64,000 nt of DNA from Alicyclobacillus fastidiosus (GCF_026651875.1 NZ_CP104067.1:868001-932000), one strand, 5' to 3'. Shown: positions 1 through 9,851, numbered from the stretch's first letter. The notes: generated by a model from the sequence alone, not told the origin. Made by a program: numbers and translations.

Positions 1-1
1 G

Positions 2-832
2 TACGGTGAGTGGTTAGTAGAGCAGGCGAACAAACAGCCGACGATAGAGGAACTGGACTGGCTGGAAACGGGGGCCGTCAAGTTGTTTGCAGACGGTTCA
101 CTCGGTGGAAGGACAGCGTTTTTGCAACATCCGTACCACGACGCACCAACTACGCGTGGGACGGCGATTTACACGCAGGAAGAGTTAAATCATCGAGTGG
201 CACAAGTCCGAAAGTTTGGGCTGCCAGTAGCGATTCACGCCATCGGCGACGGTGCGCTTGAAATCGTGCTTGACGCGATTGCGTCCGTCCCAGCCGTGGC
301 GCAGCGGGACAGGGTCATTCACGCGGAAGTGGCGAGTGAGCCACTGATACGCCGGATGGCGGCGCTTTGCGATCGGATGATTGTAGACGTTCAACCGAGG
401 TTTGCGGCGAGCGATTTGCCATGGGTCGAGGGCAGGCTCGGTTTGCAGCGAATGCCGTACGTGTGCGCTTGGAAGTCGATGCTGAACGCCGGGCTCTATC
501 TGTGTGGAGGCTCAGATGCTCCGGTCGAGCCGATTCAACCGTTGCTCGGCATTCATGCGGCCATCACGCGACGGTTGCCCGGCACTTCCGGGGACGGACG
601 GTTCATGAACGAGGGATTGACGCCATACGAAGCTGTGAAGCTATTTACGCATGGCCCATCCTATGCTATCCATCGCGAAGATCGGAAGGGGACGATTCAA
701 TCCGGTTGGATGGCGGACTTGACGATTGTTGACACCGATATCTCCAACTCACAGCAGTTGGAGATGATTCCGAGGACTTGTGTCTTACAGACCATTGTAG
801 GCGGGGAGATCGTTTACGACAGGCTGCGATGA
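2..832 (+). CDS. YtcJ-like amidohydrolase, C-terminal part (cut by window start)
   Basis: The reading frame is open from the first bases of the window, so the gene starts upstream. The visible 276 residues match the second half of the metal-dependent Amidohydro_3 family (YtcJ-like). Marks are the loop KLFADGSLGGRTA, the metal-site region HAIGDGALE and the C-terminal GGSDAPVEP(I)QP segment, which carries the conserved aspartate. Family members hydrolyse amide or imine bonds in small cytosolic molecules; the substrate cannot be read from sequence. It ends 47 bases before the start chosen for the next gene, a sensor kinase. Family call firm, substrate unknown. Confidence 0.85.
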   Translation, partial: YGEWLVEQANKQPTIEELDWLETGAVKLFADGSLGGRTAFLQHPYHDAPTTRGTAIYTQEELNHRVAQVRKFGLPVAIHAIGDGALEIVLDAIASVPAVAQRDRVIHAEVASEPLIRRMAALCDRMIVDVQPRFAASDLPWVEGRLGLQRMPYVCAWKSMLNAGLYLCGGSDAPVEPIQPLLGIHAAITRRLPGTSGDGRFMNEGLTPYEAVKLFTHGPSYAIHREDRKGTIQSGWMADLTIVDTDISNSQQLEMIPRTCVLQTIVGGEIVYDRLR

Positions 833-879
833 CTTAGAGTAGTTCAATTCACTCCATGTTAGGTGCGGGAGGCATCGGC

Positions 880-2010
880 GTGTCCAATGCGGTCGAAGAA
901 CGGGTTGCTCTGTATTTAGACAAAAACAAGGCGGAACTGATGAACGCTTGGCTTGATCGGGTGATGATGGAACCGAACGACCCGTTTGAGGACTCGATTG
1001 GAAAAAATGGATATTCCATGTTGTACCTATTGATATCGTATCTCAGAGGTGAGGGGTTTGATCATGATCGGTTGAAAACCTTCGCCCACAAGGTTTCTTA
1101 CGAGCGGCTTCAAGCGAACATCAATATCGGTGGATTCGTCTACAATGTGAACATCGGACGAAGTGAGATTCTGAACCATCTGCCTAGGCTTGGTCTATCT
1201 ATTGATGACCTGCGTCCGGTGATCTATAAAATTAACGACTGTTTCGATATGTTTTTGTACTTTGCCGTTCATCATTACACTGAATTAAAAAACCAGAAGT
1301 TGGAAGAGCAGTCCTCGTTCATTGAACAGACGCACAAGGACCATCTCACCATTTTAGGTCAAATGTCCTCGAGCTTCGTGCACGAATTTCGAAATCCACT
1401 GACTTCCGTGATGGGGTTTGTTCAGTTACTGCAAGAAAAATATCCAGCGTTGGAGTACCTCGACGTCCTATCGAAGGAGTTAAACCAATTAAAGTTTCGC
1501 ATTAATCAATTTCTGTTGGTGTCGAAAAAGGGCGTCAACTATAAAGAGGTGGAGAGGTTTCATCTCGCGACCGCCTGTGAAGAGATGTTGGATTTCCTCT
1601 ACCCGATGGTGGTGGGGTCTGACGCCATGGTGGTCAGAGAGGTGGACGACTCCATTTACTTGTCTGGGTATCCAGATGAATTTCGCCAGGTGCTCATCAA
1701 CATCTTTATGAATTCGTTAGATGCGCTCTCCCATCGGAGATCTAAAACGATTCATATCAAGGGGCGGCGCGAGCGCGGCGCAGCGGTGATCACCATGGCC
1801 AACAACGGACCGCCGATTCCAACAGACATCATATCGTCGATTTTCGAGCCGTTCGTGTCTACGAAAAAACTGGGGACCGGCATCGGGCTGTACGTCTGTC
1901 GGAAAATTATCGAGGAGCATCACGGCACCATCGAGTGTGAATCCAATGAAGACTGGACGACCTTTCGCATCGTGATTCCAATCACGGGCATACAGGACTC
2001 CGCTGACTGA
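880..2010 (+). CDS. Soluble sensor histidine kinase
   Basis: A 376-residue protein with no membrane segment. The first 150 residues are an all-helical sensor region I cannot assign. Then come a HisKA dimerisation helix with the phospho-acceptor in HEFRNPLTSVMGF and a HATPase_c domain with N-box (NIFMNSLDAL), G1 box (ANNGPPIP) and a GTGIGLYV glycine loop. The layout resembles the sporulation and stress kinases of Bacillales that feed Spo0F-type regulators. I chose the GTG start because GGGAGG lies seven bases upstream; an ATG 24 bases earlier has no such site. No response regulator is adjacent, so it is an orphan kinase. Confidence 0.85.
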   Translation: MSNAVEERVALYLDKNKAELMNAWLDRVMMEPNDPFEDSIGKNGYSMLYLLISYLRGEGFDHDRLKTFAHKVSYERLQANINIGGFVYNVNIGRSEILNHLPRLGLSIDDLRPVIYKINDCFDMFLYFAVHHYTELKNQKLEEQSSFIEQTHKDHLTILGQMSSSFVHEFRNPLTSVMGFVQLLQEKYPALEYLDVLSKELNQLKFRINQFLLVSKKGVNYKEVERFHLATACEEMLDFLYPMVVGSDAMVVREVDDSIYLSGYPDEFRQVLINIFMNSLDALSHRRSKTIHIKGRRERGAAVITMANNGPPIPTDIISSIFEPFVSTKKLGTGIGLYVCRKIIEEHHGTIECESNEDWTTFRIVIPITGIQDSAD

Positions 2011-2044
2011 CGACGACGTACCGCTAGTCACGCAGTTGGAATGG

Positions 2045-2078
2045 ACAGGCAGCACCTCAAGGACGCGGCCTGTTTTTT
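2045..2078 (+). terminator. Rho-independent terminator after the sensor kinase
   Basis: ACAGGC and GCCTGT form the base of a hairpin with a large 17-base loop, followed by six T residues. It lies 35 bases after the kinase stop codon. Confidence 0.6.
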
Positions 2079-2391
2079 GTGTATTTCGCGAAACGTGGAC
2101 GTCTTCTGCCATGTGAGATGATTCGTCCTTGACCGTCGACGCTTCAACCAATGATGTCCAGGGGAATATTCAGGTACACCTTGCACAAGAACCGGTCAAT
2201 TTAAAGTATGATATTTACACGGACACTGGAACATCCGTTTCCTGAACGAAAAAAGGACACGAGGTGTCTGACGCCATCGGAACCGCGGACAAAGTCTTCG
2301 TGGGCTCGACTGGCACGGGCAATATTACCGTGAGTCAATCGTAGATGTGAAGACGAACCGCCGCCGGCGGATACGAATTTAGGAGACGCGC
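2079..2391. other. Intergenic region before the aas-like gene
   Basis: No convincing gene. There is a good -10 box (TATGAT, 2207-2212) without a clear -35. A 26-codon frame at 2264-2344 (GTG start, weak AGGA upstream) would encode a Gly/Ser/Thr-rich peptide ending TGNITVSQS; I cannot tell whether it is translated. The next gene's AGGAG lies just before its ATG. Confidence 0.4.
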
Positions 2392-4350
2392 ATGGCATCA
2401 AACATATTTGATATATTGGATTCTCAGCACAATGCGATTTTTTTAGTAAACAACACCCTGTACACACGTTTTGAGCGGTTCCTCAAGACCGTTCCTCCAC
2501 ATGTGCCCCTATTCGTGAACCGAACGATTGAACAGCGCTACGTTGGCGAGCTGCGAGGCAGGCGTTATTCGGTGGTCGACGCGGGCAACATCCTCACATT
2601 TCGAGCGATGATCGACGGGTTAAAGAAGCGGCGAGCAGTGTTGGTTGTGCTCGACGTAGACCAAGCGGCGTTTCAAACCATCGGCTCCATCGCTCATCGA
2701 TGGCACGTTCCGATTGTTCCGGTTCACGCCTTTGGAACCAAGGCCTTTGCAGGGCAACCAATTGTGGCGGATGGTCGTGCGGCCACCTGGGATCAGATCC
2801 AGTCTTTCTTGTTGGAGAGTTATCTAGGCAGTGGAATGAAGGGAAAAATCAACTTATTCAACGAGTTGTTAGAGGCCGCGCGATACTATGGAGACGACTG
2901 GCTGATAGTAAAGGACATTTCCGGCCGCGTCACCTATAAGGAGTTTCTGCTCAATACCTACGTGCTGAGCCAGCGGCTGACGAAAGCGCTGTCACCATCC
3001 GTACCGAACGTGGGCGTGCTGTTGCCGAATTCCATTGGGAACGCCGTCACGCTGTTCGCCCTGTTCTACCTTGGAAAGACACCTGTGATGTTGAATTACT
3101 CCGCAGGTTTGCAGACGATATCCGATGCTTGTGAAACGGCGGAACTAACGACCATCCTTACGTCGAGGGAATTTATCGAGAAGGGACAACTCGAAGCGAT
3201 TGAGCAAGGTCTCGCCGCCAAATTTCGCGTCATCTACATGGAGGATTTGCGGGAATCGATATCCCTTGCCGACAAGGCCATCGGATTTGCGCGCTTCGTG
3301 AGACGGAAAAGGACGTCTTCGCTGGATAATCGACTGATCTTGTTCACCTCGGGAAGCGAATACAGGCCAAGAGGTATCGTTTTATCGCACGAAAACATCT
3401 TCGCAAACGTCCAGCAGACGAGGTCGGTCATCGATTTTGGCACCGTGGACAAGATGTTGAATGCGATGCCGATGTTCCACAGTTTCGGTCTCACCGCTGG
3501 GGCCATTCTGCCGTTGCTCTCTGGTGTACAGACGTACCTTTACCCATCGCCGTTGCACTACAAGCGGATTCCGGAGTTGGCAGGTGAAGAGGGTTCGACG
3601 ATTCTCTTTGGTACGTCGTCCTTCTTGGAGAAGTACGGCCAGTTTGCTAAGCCGACCGATTTTCGGGCGCTTCGCTACGCCGTCGTCGGTGCGGAGAGAC
3701 TGAAGGCGGAGGTCGAAACGTACTGGCTCGACAAGTTCGGTCTACAGATTATGCAAGGGTATGGCGCGACGGAGACGGCCCCGATTATGTGTCTCGACAC
3801 GCCCCTTCATCACAAGCAGGGCAGCGTGGGGAGGTTTCTGCCTGGTATTCAGCACAAACTTGAGACTGTGGCGGGTATTGAGACGGGTGGAAAGCTGCTG
3901 ATTCAAGGACCGAACGTGATGGCTGGATTTCTCACGCACGGCAAAGGGTATCGCAGACAAGAAGGTTGGTACGACACCGGCGACGTCGTCACCGTTGACG
4001 ACGATGGATTTGTGACCATCATTGGCCGACTCAAGCGATTTGCCAAAATCGCCGGGGAGATGGTTTCTCTCAACCTAATTGAACAACTCGCCGCGCGGTG
4101 CTACGGGAGTACGGATTTCGCGGCGGTGAACGTTCACGACTCGAGGCGCGGTGAAAAGGTCATTTTGATCACGACAAATCGCGATGTCAGTTTGACGTCA
4201 CTGGCCGAGTTCATCGATAGACAGGGGTATTCACGGCTTCATATCCCGAGTCGTATGTGCTGGGTTCCAGAATTCCCGCTGCTTGGAAGTGGGAAGACCG
4301 ATTACGTCGCGCTCAAACAGCAAATCGAGGCGAAGCTTTCGAGTGGTTGA
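2392..4350 (+). CDS. Aas-like acyl-ACP/acyl-CoA synthetase with degenerate acyltransferase domain
   Basis: A 652-residue protein built like E. coli Aas, which re-acylates lysophospholipids: an N-terminal PlsC-type acyltransferase followed by an AMP-forming acyl-ACP synthetase. The synthetase half is well kept (P-loop TSGSEYRPRG near residue 322, MFHSFGLT, YPSPLHYK, GYGATE near 455, YDTGD near 527, KRFAKIAGEM, GSGKTD). The P-loop lysine is arginine. The first 150 residues still align, but the acyltransferase HxxxxD motif reads NNTLYTR and the FPEG motif reads VLDVD, so that activity should be lost. Probable role: fatty-acid activation at the membrane. The gene stands alone. Family strong, function inferred. 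Confidence 0.8.
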   Translation: MASNIFDILDSQHNAIFLVNNTLYTRFERFLKTVPPHVPLFVNRTIEQRYVGELRGRRYSVVDAGNILTFRAMIDGLKKRRAVLVVLDVDQAAFQTIGSIAHRWHVPIVPVHAFGTKAFAGQPIVADGRAATWDQIQSFLLESYLGSGMKGKINLFNELLEAARYYGDDWLIVKDISGRVTYKEFLLNTYVLSQRLTKALSPSVPNVGVLLPNSIGNAVTLFALFYLGKTPVMLNYSAGLQTISDACETAELTTILTSREFIEKGQLEAIEQGLAAKFRVIYMEDLRESISLADKAIGFARFVRRKRTSSLDNRLILFTSGSEYRPRGIVLSHENIFANVQQTRSVIDFGTVDKMLNAMPMFHSFGLTAGAILPLLSGVQTYLYPSPLHYKRIPELAGEEGSTILFGTSSFLEKYGQFAKPTDFRALRYAVVGAERLKAEVETYWLDKFGLQIMQGYGATETAPIMCLDTPLHHKQGSVGRFLPGIQHKLETVAGIETGGKLLIQGPNVMAGFLTHGKGYRRQEGWYDTGDVVTVDDDGFVTIIGRLKRFAKIAGEMVSLNLIEQLAARCYGSTDFAAVNVHDSRRGEKVILITTNRDVSLTSLAEFIDRQGYSRLHIPSRMCWVPEFPLLGSGKTDYVALKQQIEAKLSSG

Positions 4351-4457
4351 CGGACAGCCGGCGTTCTCGCCACGGATTGTGGTGCGGCGTGTAACCGGCC
4401 GATATACGCCCCCTCCGTACCACGATGTACAGGTGGCACGGAGGCTGTTGAACCGAT

Positions 4458-4477
4458 TTACAGCAGGCTCGCTGTAA
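4458..4477. terminator. Small inverted repeat downstream of cotD-like gene
   Basis: TTACAGC and GCTGTAA face each other across six bases, 22 bases past the stop codon of the minus-strand coat gene. No T-run follows on either strand, so a terminator role is uncertain. Confidence 0.3.
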
Positions 4478-4499
4478 GATACCCATGGACGACTATCGG

Positions 4500-4700
4500 T
4501 CATTGTGGGTTTTGGCACCCTGGGCAGCCGGGATCGACGACTTCGCTCCTAGTCATTGGTTGGTAGTAGTGTCTTGGCACGTTGACGATGACTTGGCGTT
4601 CCACGTTCACAATCGGGTGAATGATTGGAACTTCACGCGGGATGTAGCAATCCCGGACGATATACTGTGGCGCGCATACGATGGGCGGACATGTTTTCAT
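4500..4700 (-). CDS. CotD-like spore coat protein
   Basis: A 66-residue protein rich in Cys, Pro, His, Tyr and Val: it opens MKTCPPIVCAPQYIVRD and continues with IIHPIVNVERQ, NVPRHYYQP and VDPGCPGC. The HP...NV...NVPRHYY...DPG pattern is typical of CotD inner spore coat proteins in endospore formers. GGAGG lies ten bases before the ATG. It is a single-gene unit, facing the aas-like gene and divergent from the hydrolase gene, as expected for a late mother-cell gene. A CATGGATTA box upstream loosely resembles a sigma-K -10 element. Confidence 0.8.
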   Translation of the reverse strand: MKTCPPIVCAPQYIVRDCYIPREVPIIHPIVNVERQVIVNVPRHYYQPMTRSEVVDPGCPGCQNPQ

Positions 4701-4869
4701 GTGGTCAACACCTCCGTAAAATGTGGTTGCCCTTTAATCCATGCACCAACAGGACACTTGGTAACGGACAATCGCCTGCCGCCATAAACCTAGTGAAAAA
4801 CTTTCCCGGATTTGAATCCGAACAGCAGTTTTGCGTTCCTCAATTGAAGGGTTACCCCCGTAGAATCCT

Positions 4870-4898
4870 TTGACACGCTTGGCGACAAGGTGTCTTAT
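4870..4898 (+). promoter_or_regulatory. Candidate sigma-A promoter of the M20 hydrolase gene
   Basis: TTGACA (4870-4875), a 17-base spacer and TCTTAT (4893-4898, four of six consensus bases). The gene's purine-rich ribosome binding site begins immediately after, so the leader would be very short. Confidence 0.45.
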
Positions 4899-4922
4899 TA
4901 GGGGGAGAGAGGATGGCGGTGC

Positions 4923-6167
4923 ATGGTGGTAAATCAGGAACGACTCTGGAATCGGCTGATGGCACTCGGAAAAATCGGGAAACAGGCTTCCGGTGGAATT
5001 ACGCGCCTATCCTTTACAAGTGAGGAACGTGCGGCGAAGGATCTAGTTCGCCAGTGGATGAACGACGCAGGTCTCGAGGTCCGCGAGGACGCGGTTGGAA
5101 ACCTCATCGGGCGCAAACACGGCACTGATTTGCAGGCGCCTGTGGTGATGGCGGGATCGCATATCGATTCCGTGTTGAACGGCGGCAACTTCGATGGCCC
5201 GCTCGGCGTCTTGTCTGCACTGGAGGCCCTACAGTGCATGAACGAGGCGGGTGTAGAAACGCACCGCTCGATTGAAGTGGTGGCGTTTACGGACGAAGAG
5301 GGCGCGCGGTTCCGCTTCGGTATGACGGGAAGCCGCGGAATGGCGGGAAAGCTAACCGCACAAGAGCTCGAGGCGACGGACGAGCAAGGCGTGAGTATCG
5401 CCGATGCGATGCGGGAGTGGGGGTTCGATCCCGCTCGGATCTCCGACGCAGCGCGCCCGCAAGGTTCGGTACACGCGTACGTCGAGTTGCACATCGAGCA
5501 GGGCAAAATCCTCGAACGGGCTGATTTGCCGGTCGGCGTGGTGACTGGGCTCGCCGGGCCGCTGTGGCTGAAGTTCAGCGTGACGGGACAGGCGGGTCAC
5601 GCTGGTACCACCCCGATGTCCATGCGGCACGATGCGCTCGTCGGGGCGGCGGAGATCATTCAGGTCATCGAGCAGGAAGCAGCTCGGCAGGATGCCACCG
5701 TCGCTACGGTCGGACAGATGAATCTGTTTCCCGGCGGCGTCAACATCATTCCGGGGCGGGTCGAATTTACACTCGACCTCCGGGACGTGAACGCGCAAAC
5801 GCGCAGTGCGGTGGACGGCGACATCCGACGGCTGGCGCAGCAAATTTGCGACGAACGCGGATTGTCGCTCGACGTGGAAACCTTGCAGGACATCGCCCCA
5901 GTTCATTGCCAAGAGGACGTTCAGGACGCTGTCTACGACGCCTGTGCCACACTTGGGATTCGAACCATCCCGGTAGTCAGTGGCGCTGGCCACGACTGCA
6001 TGCAACTTCGAGATCTGTGTCCGGTCGGAATGATATTTGTTCGCTCAAAGGACGGCGTGAGCCACCATCCTGACGAGTGGAGTTCGCCAGAAGATTGTGC
6101 GACGGGAGCGAGCGTCCTCTACCATACGCTGTTGAAATTGGCTTCGCTCGAGTCGGACATCGCCTGA
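4923..6167 (+). CDS. M20-family N-carbamoyl-amino-acid hydrolase / allantoate amidohydrolase
   Basis: A 414-residue metal-dependent amidohydrolase of the hydantoinase/carbamoylase family (AllC, AmaB, beta-ureidopropionase). Metal-site motifs in order: GSHIDSVLNGGNFDGPLGV, AFTDEEGARF, ELHIEQG, SGAGHDCMQL and the C-terminal HHPDEWS. It hydrolyses ureido groups, releasing ammonia and CO2 from allantoate or N-carbamoyl amino acids. A molybdenum hydroxylase operon at 18.9-24.3 kb makes purine breakdown an attractive context, but the two are 11 kb apart. A purine-rich AGGGGGAGAGAGG precedes the ATG. Family certain, substrate unresolved. Confidence 0.88.
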   Translation: MVVNQERLWNRLMALGKIGKQASGGITRLSFTSEERAAKDLVRQWMNDAGLEVREDAVGNLIGRKHGTDLQAPVVMAGSHIDSVLNGGNFDGPLGVLSALEALQCMNEAGVETHRSIEVVAFTDEEGARFRFGMTGSRGMAGKLTAQELEATDEQGVSIADAMREWGFDPARISDAARPQGSVHAYVELHIEQGKILERADLPVGVVTGLAGPLWLKFSVTGQAGHAGTTPMSMRHDALVGAAEIIQVIEQEAARQDATVATVGQMNLFPGGVNIIPGRVEFTLDLRDVNAQTRSAVDGDIRRLAQQICDERGLSLDVETLQDIAPVHCQEDVQDAVYDACATLGIRTIPVVSGAGHDCMQLRDLCPVGMIFVRSKDGVSHHPDEWSSPEDCATGASVLYHTLLKLASLESDIA

Positions 6168-6222
6168 GTATACAAAGCGTCGGTTCGTCGTCTGCGCGTA
6201 GGCGAAACAGTCATGTCGTTTT

Positions 6223-6268
6223 GGGAGTCAGCCGTGGATGTGTTCCAGGCTGACTCCCTGTTTGTGTG
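6223..6268 (+). terminator. Rho-independent terminator of the M20 hydrolase gene
   Basis: A perfect 11-bp stem (GGGAGTCAGCC with GGCTGACTCCC), 14-base loop, followed by a T-rich tail. Confidence 0.7.
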
Positions 6269-6324
6269 CCGCGTACTTCGACAGGCATTCGGTTGTGCAT
6301 ACTGGCCTTAGTCCACACCGAGCG

Positions 6325-6642
6325 TCACAAAACTCCGAGTCCGAGCAGGTCAAGAAGGTTTTGCTTCGGGCGGTAGCCCACGAATTGATTGACCACTCGG
6401 CCCTTGTAAAAGACGAGGATGGTCGGTGCACTCATCACGCCGTAACGGTCTGGGACAGACGGACTCTCGTCGATATCGAGCTCGCCGACTGCAATATCGT
6501 CGGCGTATTCGTTCGCGATTTCCTCGAGGATCGGCGAAAGGCGCTCACAGGGAGGGCACCAGGTGGCGTAAAAGTCGACGACAACCGGTTTTTCTTGCTC
6601 CAAGAACGGGTGGAAAGAACCTTCGGTCAAATGATGTACCAT
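6325..6642 (-). CDS. Thioredoxin with WCPPC active site
   Basis: A 105-residue single-domain thioredoxin. The active site reads FYATWCPPC instead of the usual WCGPC; the cis-proline region SAPTILVFYKG and the glycine of FVGYRPK are present. It should act as a cytosolic disulfide reductant; a proline between the cysteines usually shifts the redox potential and partner choice. AGGAGG lies seven bases before this ATG but only one base before an upstream in-frame ATG, so the shorter form is right. It is divergent from a LysR regulator gene. Confidence 0.88.
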   Translation of the reverse strand: MVHHLTEGSFHPFLEQEKPVVVDFYATWCPPCERLSPILEEIANEYADDIAVGELDIDESPSVPDRYGVMSAPTILVFYKGRVVNQFVGYRPKQNLLDLLGLGVL

Positions 6643-6708
6643 GTACATTCCTCCTCACATCGGGTCACAGCTTCGATCCTTTGAAGCAAGCGTACACTCC
6701 CACTTGTT

Positions 6709-6725
6709 CATTAATCAAATTAATG
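6709..6725. promoter_or_regulatory. Palindromic operator candidate between trx and lysR
   Basis: CATTAAT-CAA-ATTAATG is a perfect 17-bp inverted repeat in the very AT-rich divergent region, 46 bp before the LysR ATG. Its interrupted dyad form and its place suit a LysR-type regulator controlling itself and the thioredoxin gene. Confidence 0.5.
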
Positions 6726-6771
6726 TTAATAATAATATGTATTATCAATCACTAATGAACGGGCGAATCGA

Positions 6772-7635
6772 ATGACACTTCTGCAATGTCACGTGTTTCT
6801 AGCGGTGTGTAATCAACGGAGTTTCACCAAGGCTGGAGAGGTTTTGAACATGACTCAATCAGCCGTGTCGCAAGCGATATCCAACCTCGAAGGAGAACTC
6901 GGCGTCACACTTTTGCATCGAAGCCGGCAAGGCATCGCCATCACGCACATCGGCGAGCGCGTGCTCTCGCACGTCCGGGAGATCATCCGTCACGAAGGGT
7001 GTTTGCGCGAAGAGGCTTCGCTTGCCGCAGGCGTTGAGGCTGGGACGCTTCGGATTGCATCGATACCAAGCGCGTCCGGGTTGTTGCCAGGTTTGTTGGC
7101 CACGTTCAAAGCGCGCTTTCCGAACGTGCAACCGGTGCTGTTTGATGGCGGCACAGATGAGGTCTGCAGTTGGTTAGAGAGCCACGTGGTCGACGTGGCA
7201 TTTGTCACCATGCCGGTTGCTGGACTCGACGTCCTCGAGCTGTTGCAGGACCAGTTGCTGCTCTTTCTCCCGATGTCGCACCCAATGGCGGGGAAGGGTG
7301 CGGTGACTCTCGATGACGTGGTGGGGGAACCGTTTATTCTACCGAAAGGGGATAGCGAGCACGTGATTCGCGGCGCTTTCCGATCCCGCTCGCTAACGCC
7401 GAAAGTGGAATTCGAGGTGCGAGATATCGCCACCATCTTGGCGATGGTTCAGGAGGGAATCGGCGTCACCATCTTACCAGAGATGGCCATTTTGCCGAGT
7501 CTACCGAACGTGCAAAGGCTTTGCATCCGACCAAACATTACGCGCCAAGTTGGCCTCGCGGTTCGAAATATGGCAGCAATTTCTCCTATTTGTGCCGACT
7601 TTCTACTACACGCCAAGGACTATGTTCAACGTTGA
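6772..7635 (+). CDS. LysR-family transcriptional regulator
   Basis: A 287-residue regulator. Residues 1-60 form the winged helix-turn-helix ([24 protein letters not shown] within it); the rest is a periplasmic-binding-protein-like effector domain starting [17 protein letters not shown]. Such proteins commonly control a divergent gene, here thioredoxin, through a dyad like the one at 6709-6725. The effector is unknown. The stop codon lies 32 bases before the recQ start, so recQ may be co-transcribed. Confidence 0.92.
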   Translation: MTLLQCHVFLAVCNQRSFTKAGEVLNMTQSAVSQAISNLEGELGVTLLHRSRQGIAITHIGERVLSHVREIIRHEGCLREEASLAAGVEAGTLRIASIPSASGLLPGLLATFKARFPNVQPVLFDGGTDEVCSWLESHVVDVAFVTMPVAGLDVLELLQDQLLLFLPMSHPMAGKGAVTLDDVVGEPFILPKGDSEHVIRGAFRSRSLTPKVEFEVRDIATILAMVQEGIGVTILPEMAILPSLPNVQRLCIRPNITRQVGLAVRNMAAISPICADFLLHAKDYVQR

Positions 7636-7667
7636 TGGTAAGATCAGTGCAAGAGGAGTCACGAGCG

Positions 7668-9464
7668 ATGCGAGGCGGCGACAAGCGAATGAACGAAGCG
7701 AGAGAACTATTAAGAAAGTACTACGGATATGAGGATTTTCGGCCAGGTCAAAGCCGGATTGTCGAGAGTGTGCTGAAGGGCTGCGACACGGTCGGAATCA
7801 TGCCCACAGGCGGCGGAAAATCCATTTGCTATCAAATTCCGGCACTGATGTGCGAGGGGATGTCGATTGTCGTTTCACCGCTCATCTCCTTGATGAAAGA
7901 CCAAGTGGATACGCTGTCCAACGTGGGGATTTCCGCGACGTATATCAATAGCAGTCTGCCTGCGGCAGAGGTGCACGCGCGCATGCGACAGGCGGAACAA
8001 GGGGAATATCGGCTCTTGTACGTCTCTCCGGAGCGGTTGGAGGCGGGGGCGTTCATGTCGTTTGTCAATCGCCTCTGTCCACAGATGATAGCGATTGACG
8101 AGGCGCACTGCCTGTCGCAGTGGGGTCATGACTTTCGGCCAAGCTACCGCGCGATAGCACCATTGTTGCAGCAACTCGACAATCGGCCCATCGTGGCCGC
8201 CTTTACGGCGACCGCCACGCCCGAAGTGATTCGAGACATCGTCGACACGTTGGGTCTTCACAACCCGAACGTCTTCGTGACGGGATTTGACCGGAGTAAC
8301 CTCACATTTTCAGTCGTCACTGGGCAGGACAAGCGGGACTACGTACTCGACTACCTCGAACGGCACCCGAACGACGCCGGCGTGATTTACGCATCGACTC
8401 GAAAGGAAGTCGACGGTCTGTACGAGTTCTTGAAGAAGAAGCGGTACGCTGTGGGGCGTTATCACGCAGGCCTCAGCGACGCGGAGCGAAGCGCCAATCA
8501 GGAGCAGTTTCTCTACGATGAGACGCGCATAATGGTGGCGACGAATGCGTTTGGCATGGGCATCGACAAGTCAAACATTCGGTTTGTGCTGCACTACAAC
8601 ATGCCCAAGACCCTGGAGTCGTACTACCAGGAAGCGGGTCGAGCGGGGCGGGACGGCGACCCGGCAGAATGTGTTCTGCTATTTACTCCGCGCGACGTGC
8701 AGTTGCAGAAATTCCTCATCGAACAGACAGACACCGCCCCGGAGAGAAAGTCGCACGAGTATCAAAAACTCCAGGCGATGGTGGATTATTGCCACACCAG
8801 TATGTGCCTTCGCGCGCACATTTTGCGGTATTTTGGCGAGGACAACGGACCGGACAGGTGTGACAACTGCAGCAACTGCAATGGCGACTTTGAGACGCAA
8901 GACATCACGGTGATCGCGCAACAGATCTTCTCTTGCGTCCTTCGTATGAAGGAACGATTTGGTGTCAAATTGCTCGCAGGTGTTCTCAAAGGCTCCCGCG
9001 ATAAGCGAATTCAGGAACTAGATCTACATACGCTCTCCACGTATGGATTGATGAAGAATCGAACGGAGAAAGAGGTCGTTTCATACATTCAAACCCTTTT
9101 AGCTGACGGTTACTTGAAGTTGTCAGAGGGGCAGTTTTCTGTCGTCCAGCTCCAGCCCGCCGCCGTTCCCGTGCTAAAGGGGCAGTCGAGCGTCGTGATT
9201 CGCGTTCCCAAGCAGGCCGAGGTTACCGCGCAGCCCGATGACGAGCTGTTTGAAGACCTGCGCGCGCTGCGCCGAGCGCTATCCCAGCGGGACAAAGTAC
9301 CACCATACGTCATTTTTTCCGACAGTACGCTTCGGGAGATGTCCCTGCATTGTCCAGTCGACGACACTGCGATGCTGCGGATCAAGGGCGTTGGTCAGAT
9401 GAAGATGGAGCGGTATGGAGCGGAGTTTCTGGCGGTGTGCCAGCAGCATGCGACCGGCCGATAG
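7668..9464 (+). CDS. recQ: ATP-dependent DNA helicase RecQ
   Basis: A 598-residue 3'-5' DNA helicase of the superfamily 2 RecQ type, acting in recombinational repair and restart of stalled forks. In order: motif 0 (GYEDFRPGQ), Walker A (MPTGGGKS near 45), DEAH box ([18 protein letters not shown] near 143), helicase C motif ([17 protein letters not shown]) and arginine finger region ([12 protein letters not shown]), RQC zinc cysteines (CDNCSNC near 405) and a C-terminal HRDC domain. The frame stays open further upstream inside lysR; I chose the ATG preceded by AGAGGAG at nine bases. Length equals that of the Bacillus protein. Confidence 0.95.
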   Translation: MRGGDKRMNEARELLRKYYGYEDFRPGQSRIVESVLKGCDTVGIMPTGGGKSICYQIPALMCEGMSIVVSPLISLMKDQVDTLSNVGISATYINSSLPAAEVHARMRQAEQGEYRLLYVSPERLEAGAFMSFVNRLCPQMIAIDEAHCLSQWGHDFRPSYRAIAPLLQQLDNRPIVAAFTATATPEVIRDIVDTLGLHNPNVFVTGFDRSNLTFSVVTGQDKRDYVLDYLERHPNDAGVIYASTRKEVDGLYEFLKKKRYAVGRYHAGLSDAERSANQEQFLYDETRIMVATNAFGMGIDKSNIRFVLHYNMPKTLESYYQEAGRAGRDGDPAECVLLFTPRDVQLQKFLIEQTDTAPERKSHEYQKLQAMVDYCHTSMCLRAHILRYFGEDNGPDRCDNCSNCNGDFETQDITVIAQQIFSCVLRMKERFGVKLLAGVLKGSRDKRIQELDLHTLSTYGLMKNRTEKEVVSYIQTLLADGYLKLSEGQFSVVQLQPAAVPVLKGQSSVVIRVPKQAEVTAQPDDELFEDLRALRRALSQRDKVPPYVIFSDSTLREMSLHCPVDDTAMLRIKGVGQMKMERYGAEFLAVCQQHATGR

Positions 9465-9851
9465 CGATAACGAAGGATTGGGGCTACAGAACGTCCGCGC
9501 TTCGCAACGGTACACCCGACTAGATGCGACACGATCCTAGAACGGGTGACGGCCGTTTAGAGACAAAGAAGACGGCGAATAGTTTTATTGAACTAGGTGA
9601 TATTCGTCACTAAGCCGATAAGCATATGAAGTTGAATATAAAGTCTCCAGTTAATGACAAAAGCCGACGTACCTATAAGAAAGAATTTAAATTACCCGCT
9701 TGAATAACCAAGCGTACCATAATACAGCATTGATGAGTCTCACGATATAGGAGACGACCGTCGAATAAGAAAGCAATAATCGAAAAGAACTGCACGCAGG
9801 TACGTGTTATAACGAATGTGCAATCAACACCTAGTCAGAAGGAGTTCGTAC
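9465..9851. other. AT-rich intergenic stretch, no gene seen
   Basis: No frame with a ribosome binding site. Base composition is clearly more AT-rich than the flanks, and this marks the left edge of a region with an IS and gene relics. One hairpin (GTCTC at 9737-9741 with GAGAC at 9751-9755) is the only structure I noticed. Confidence 0.5.

Noticed and set aside
9731..9770. Hammerhead-like ribozyme (TGATGA, stem, then GA)
   Set aside because: The stem GTCTC/GAGAC is present but is followed by GACC and not GAAA, and no matching third helix with a cleavage site was found.
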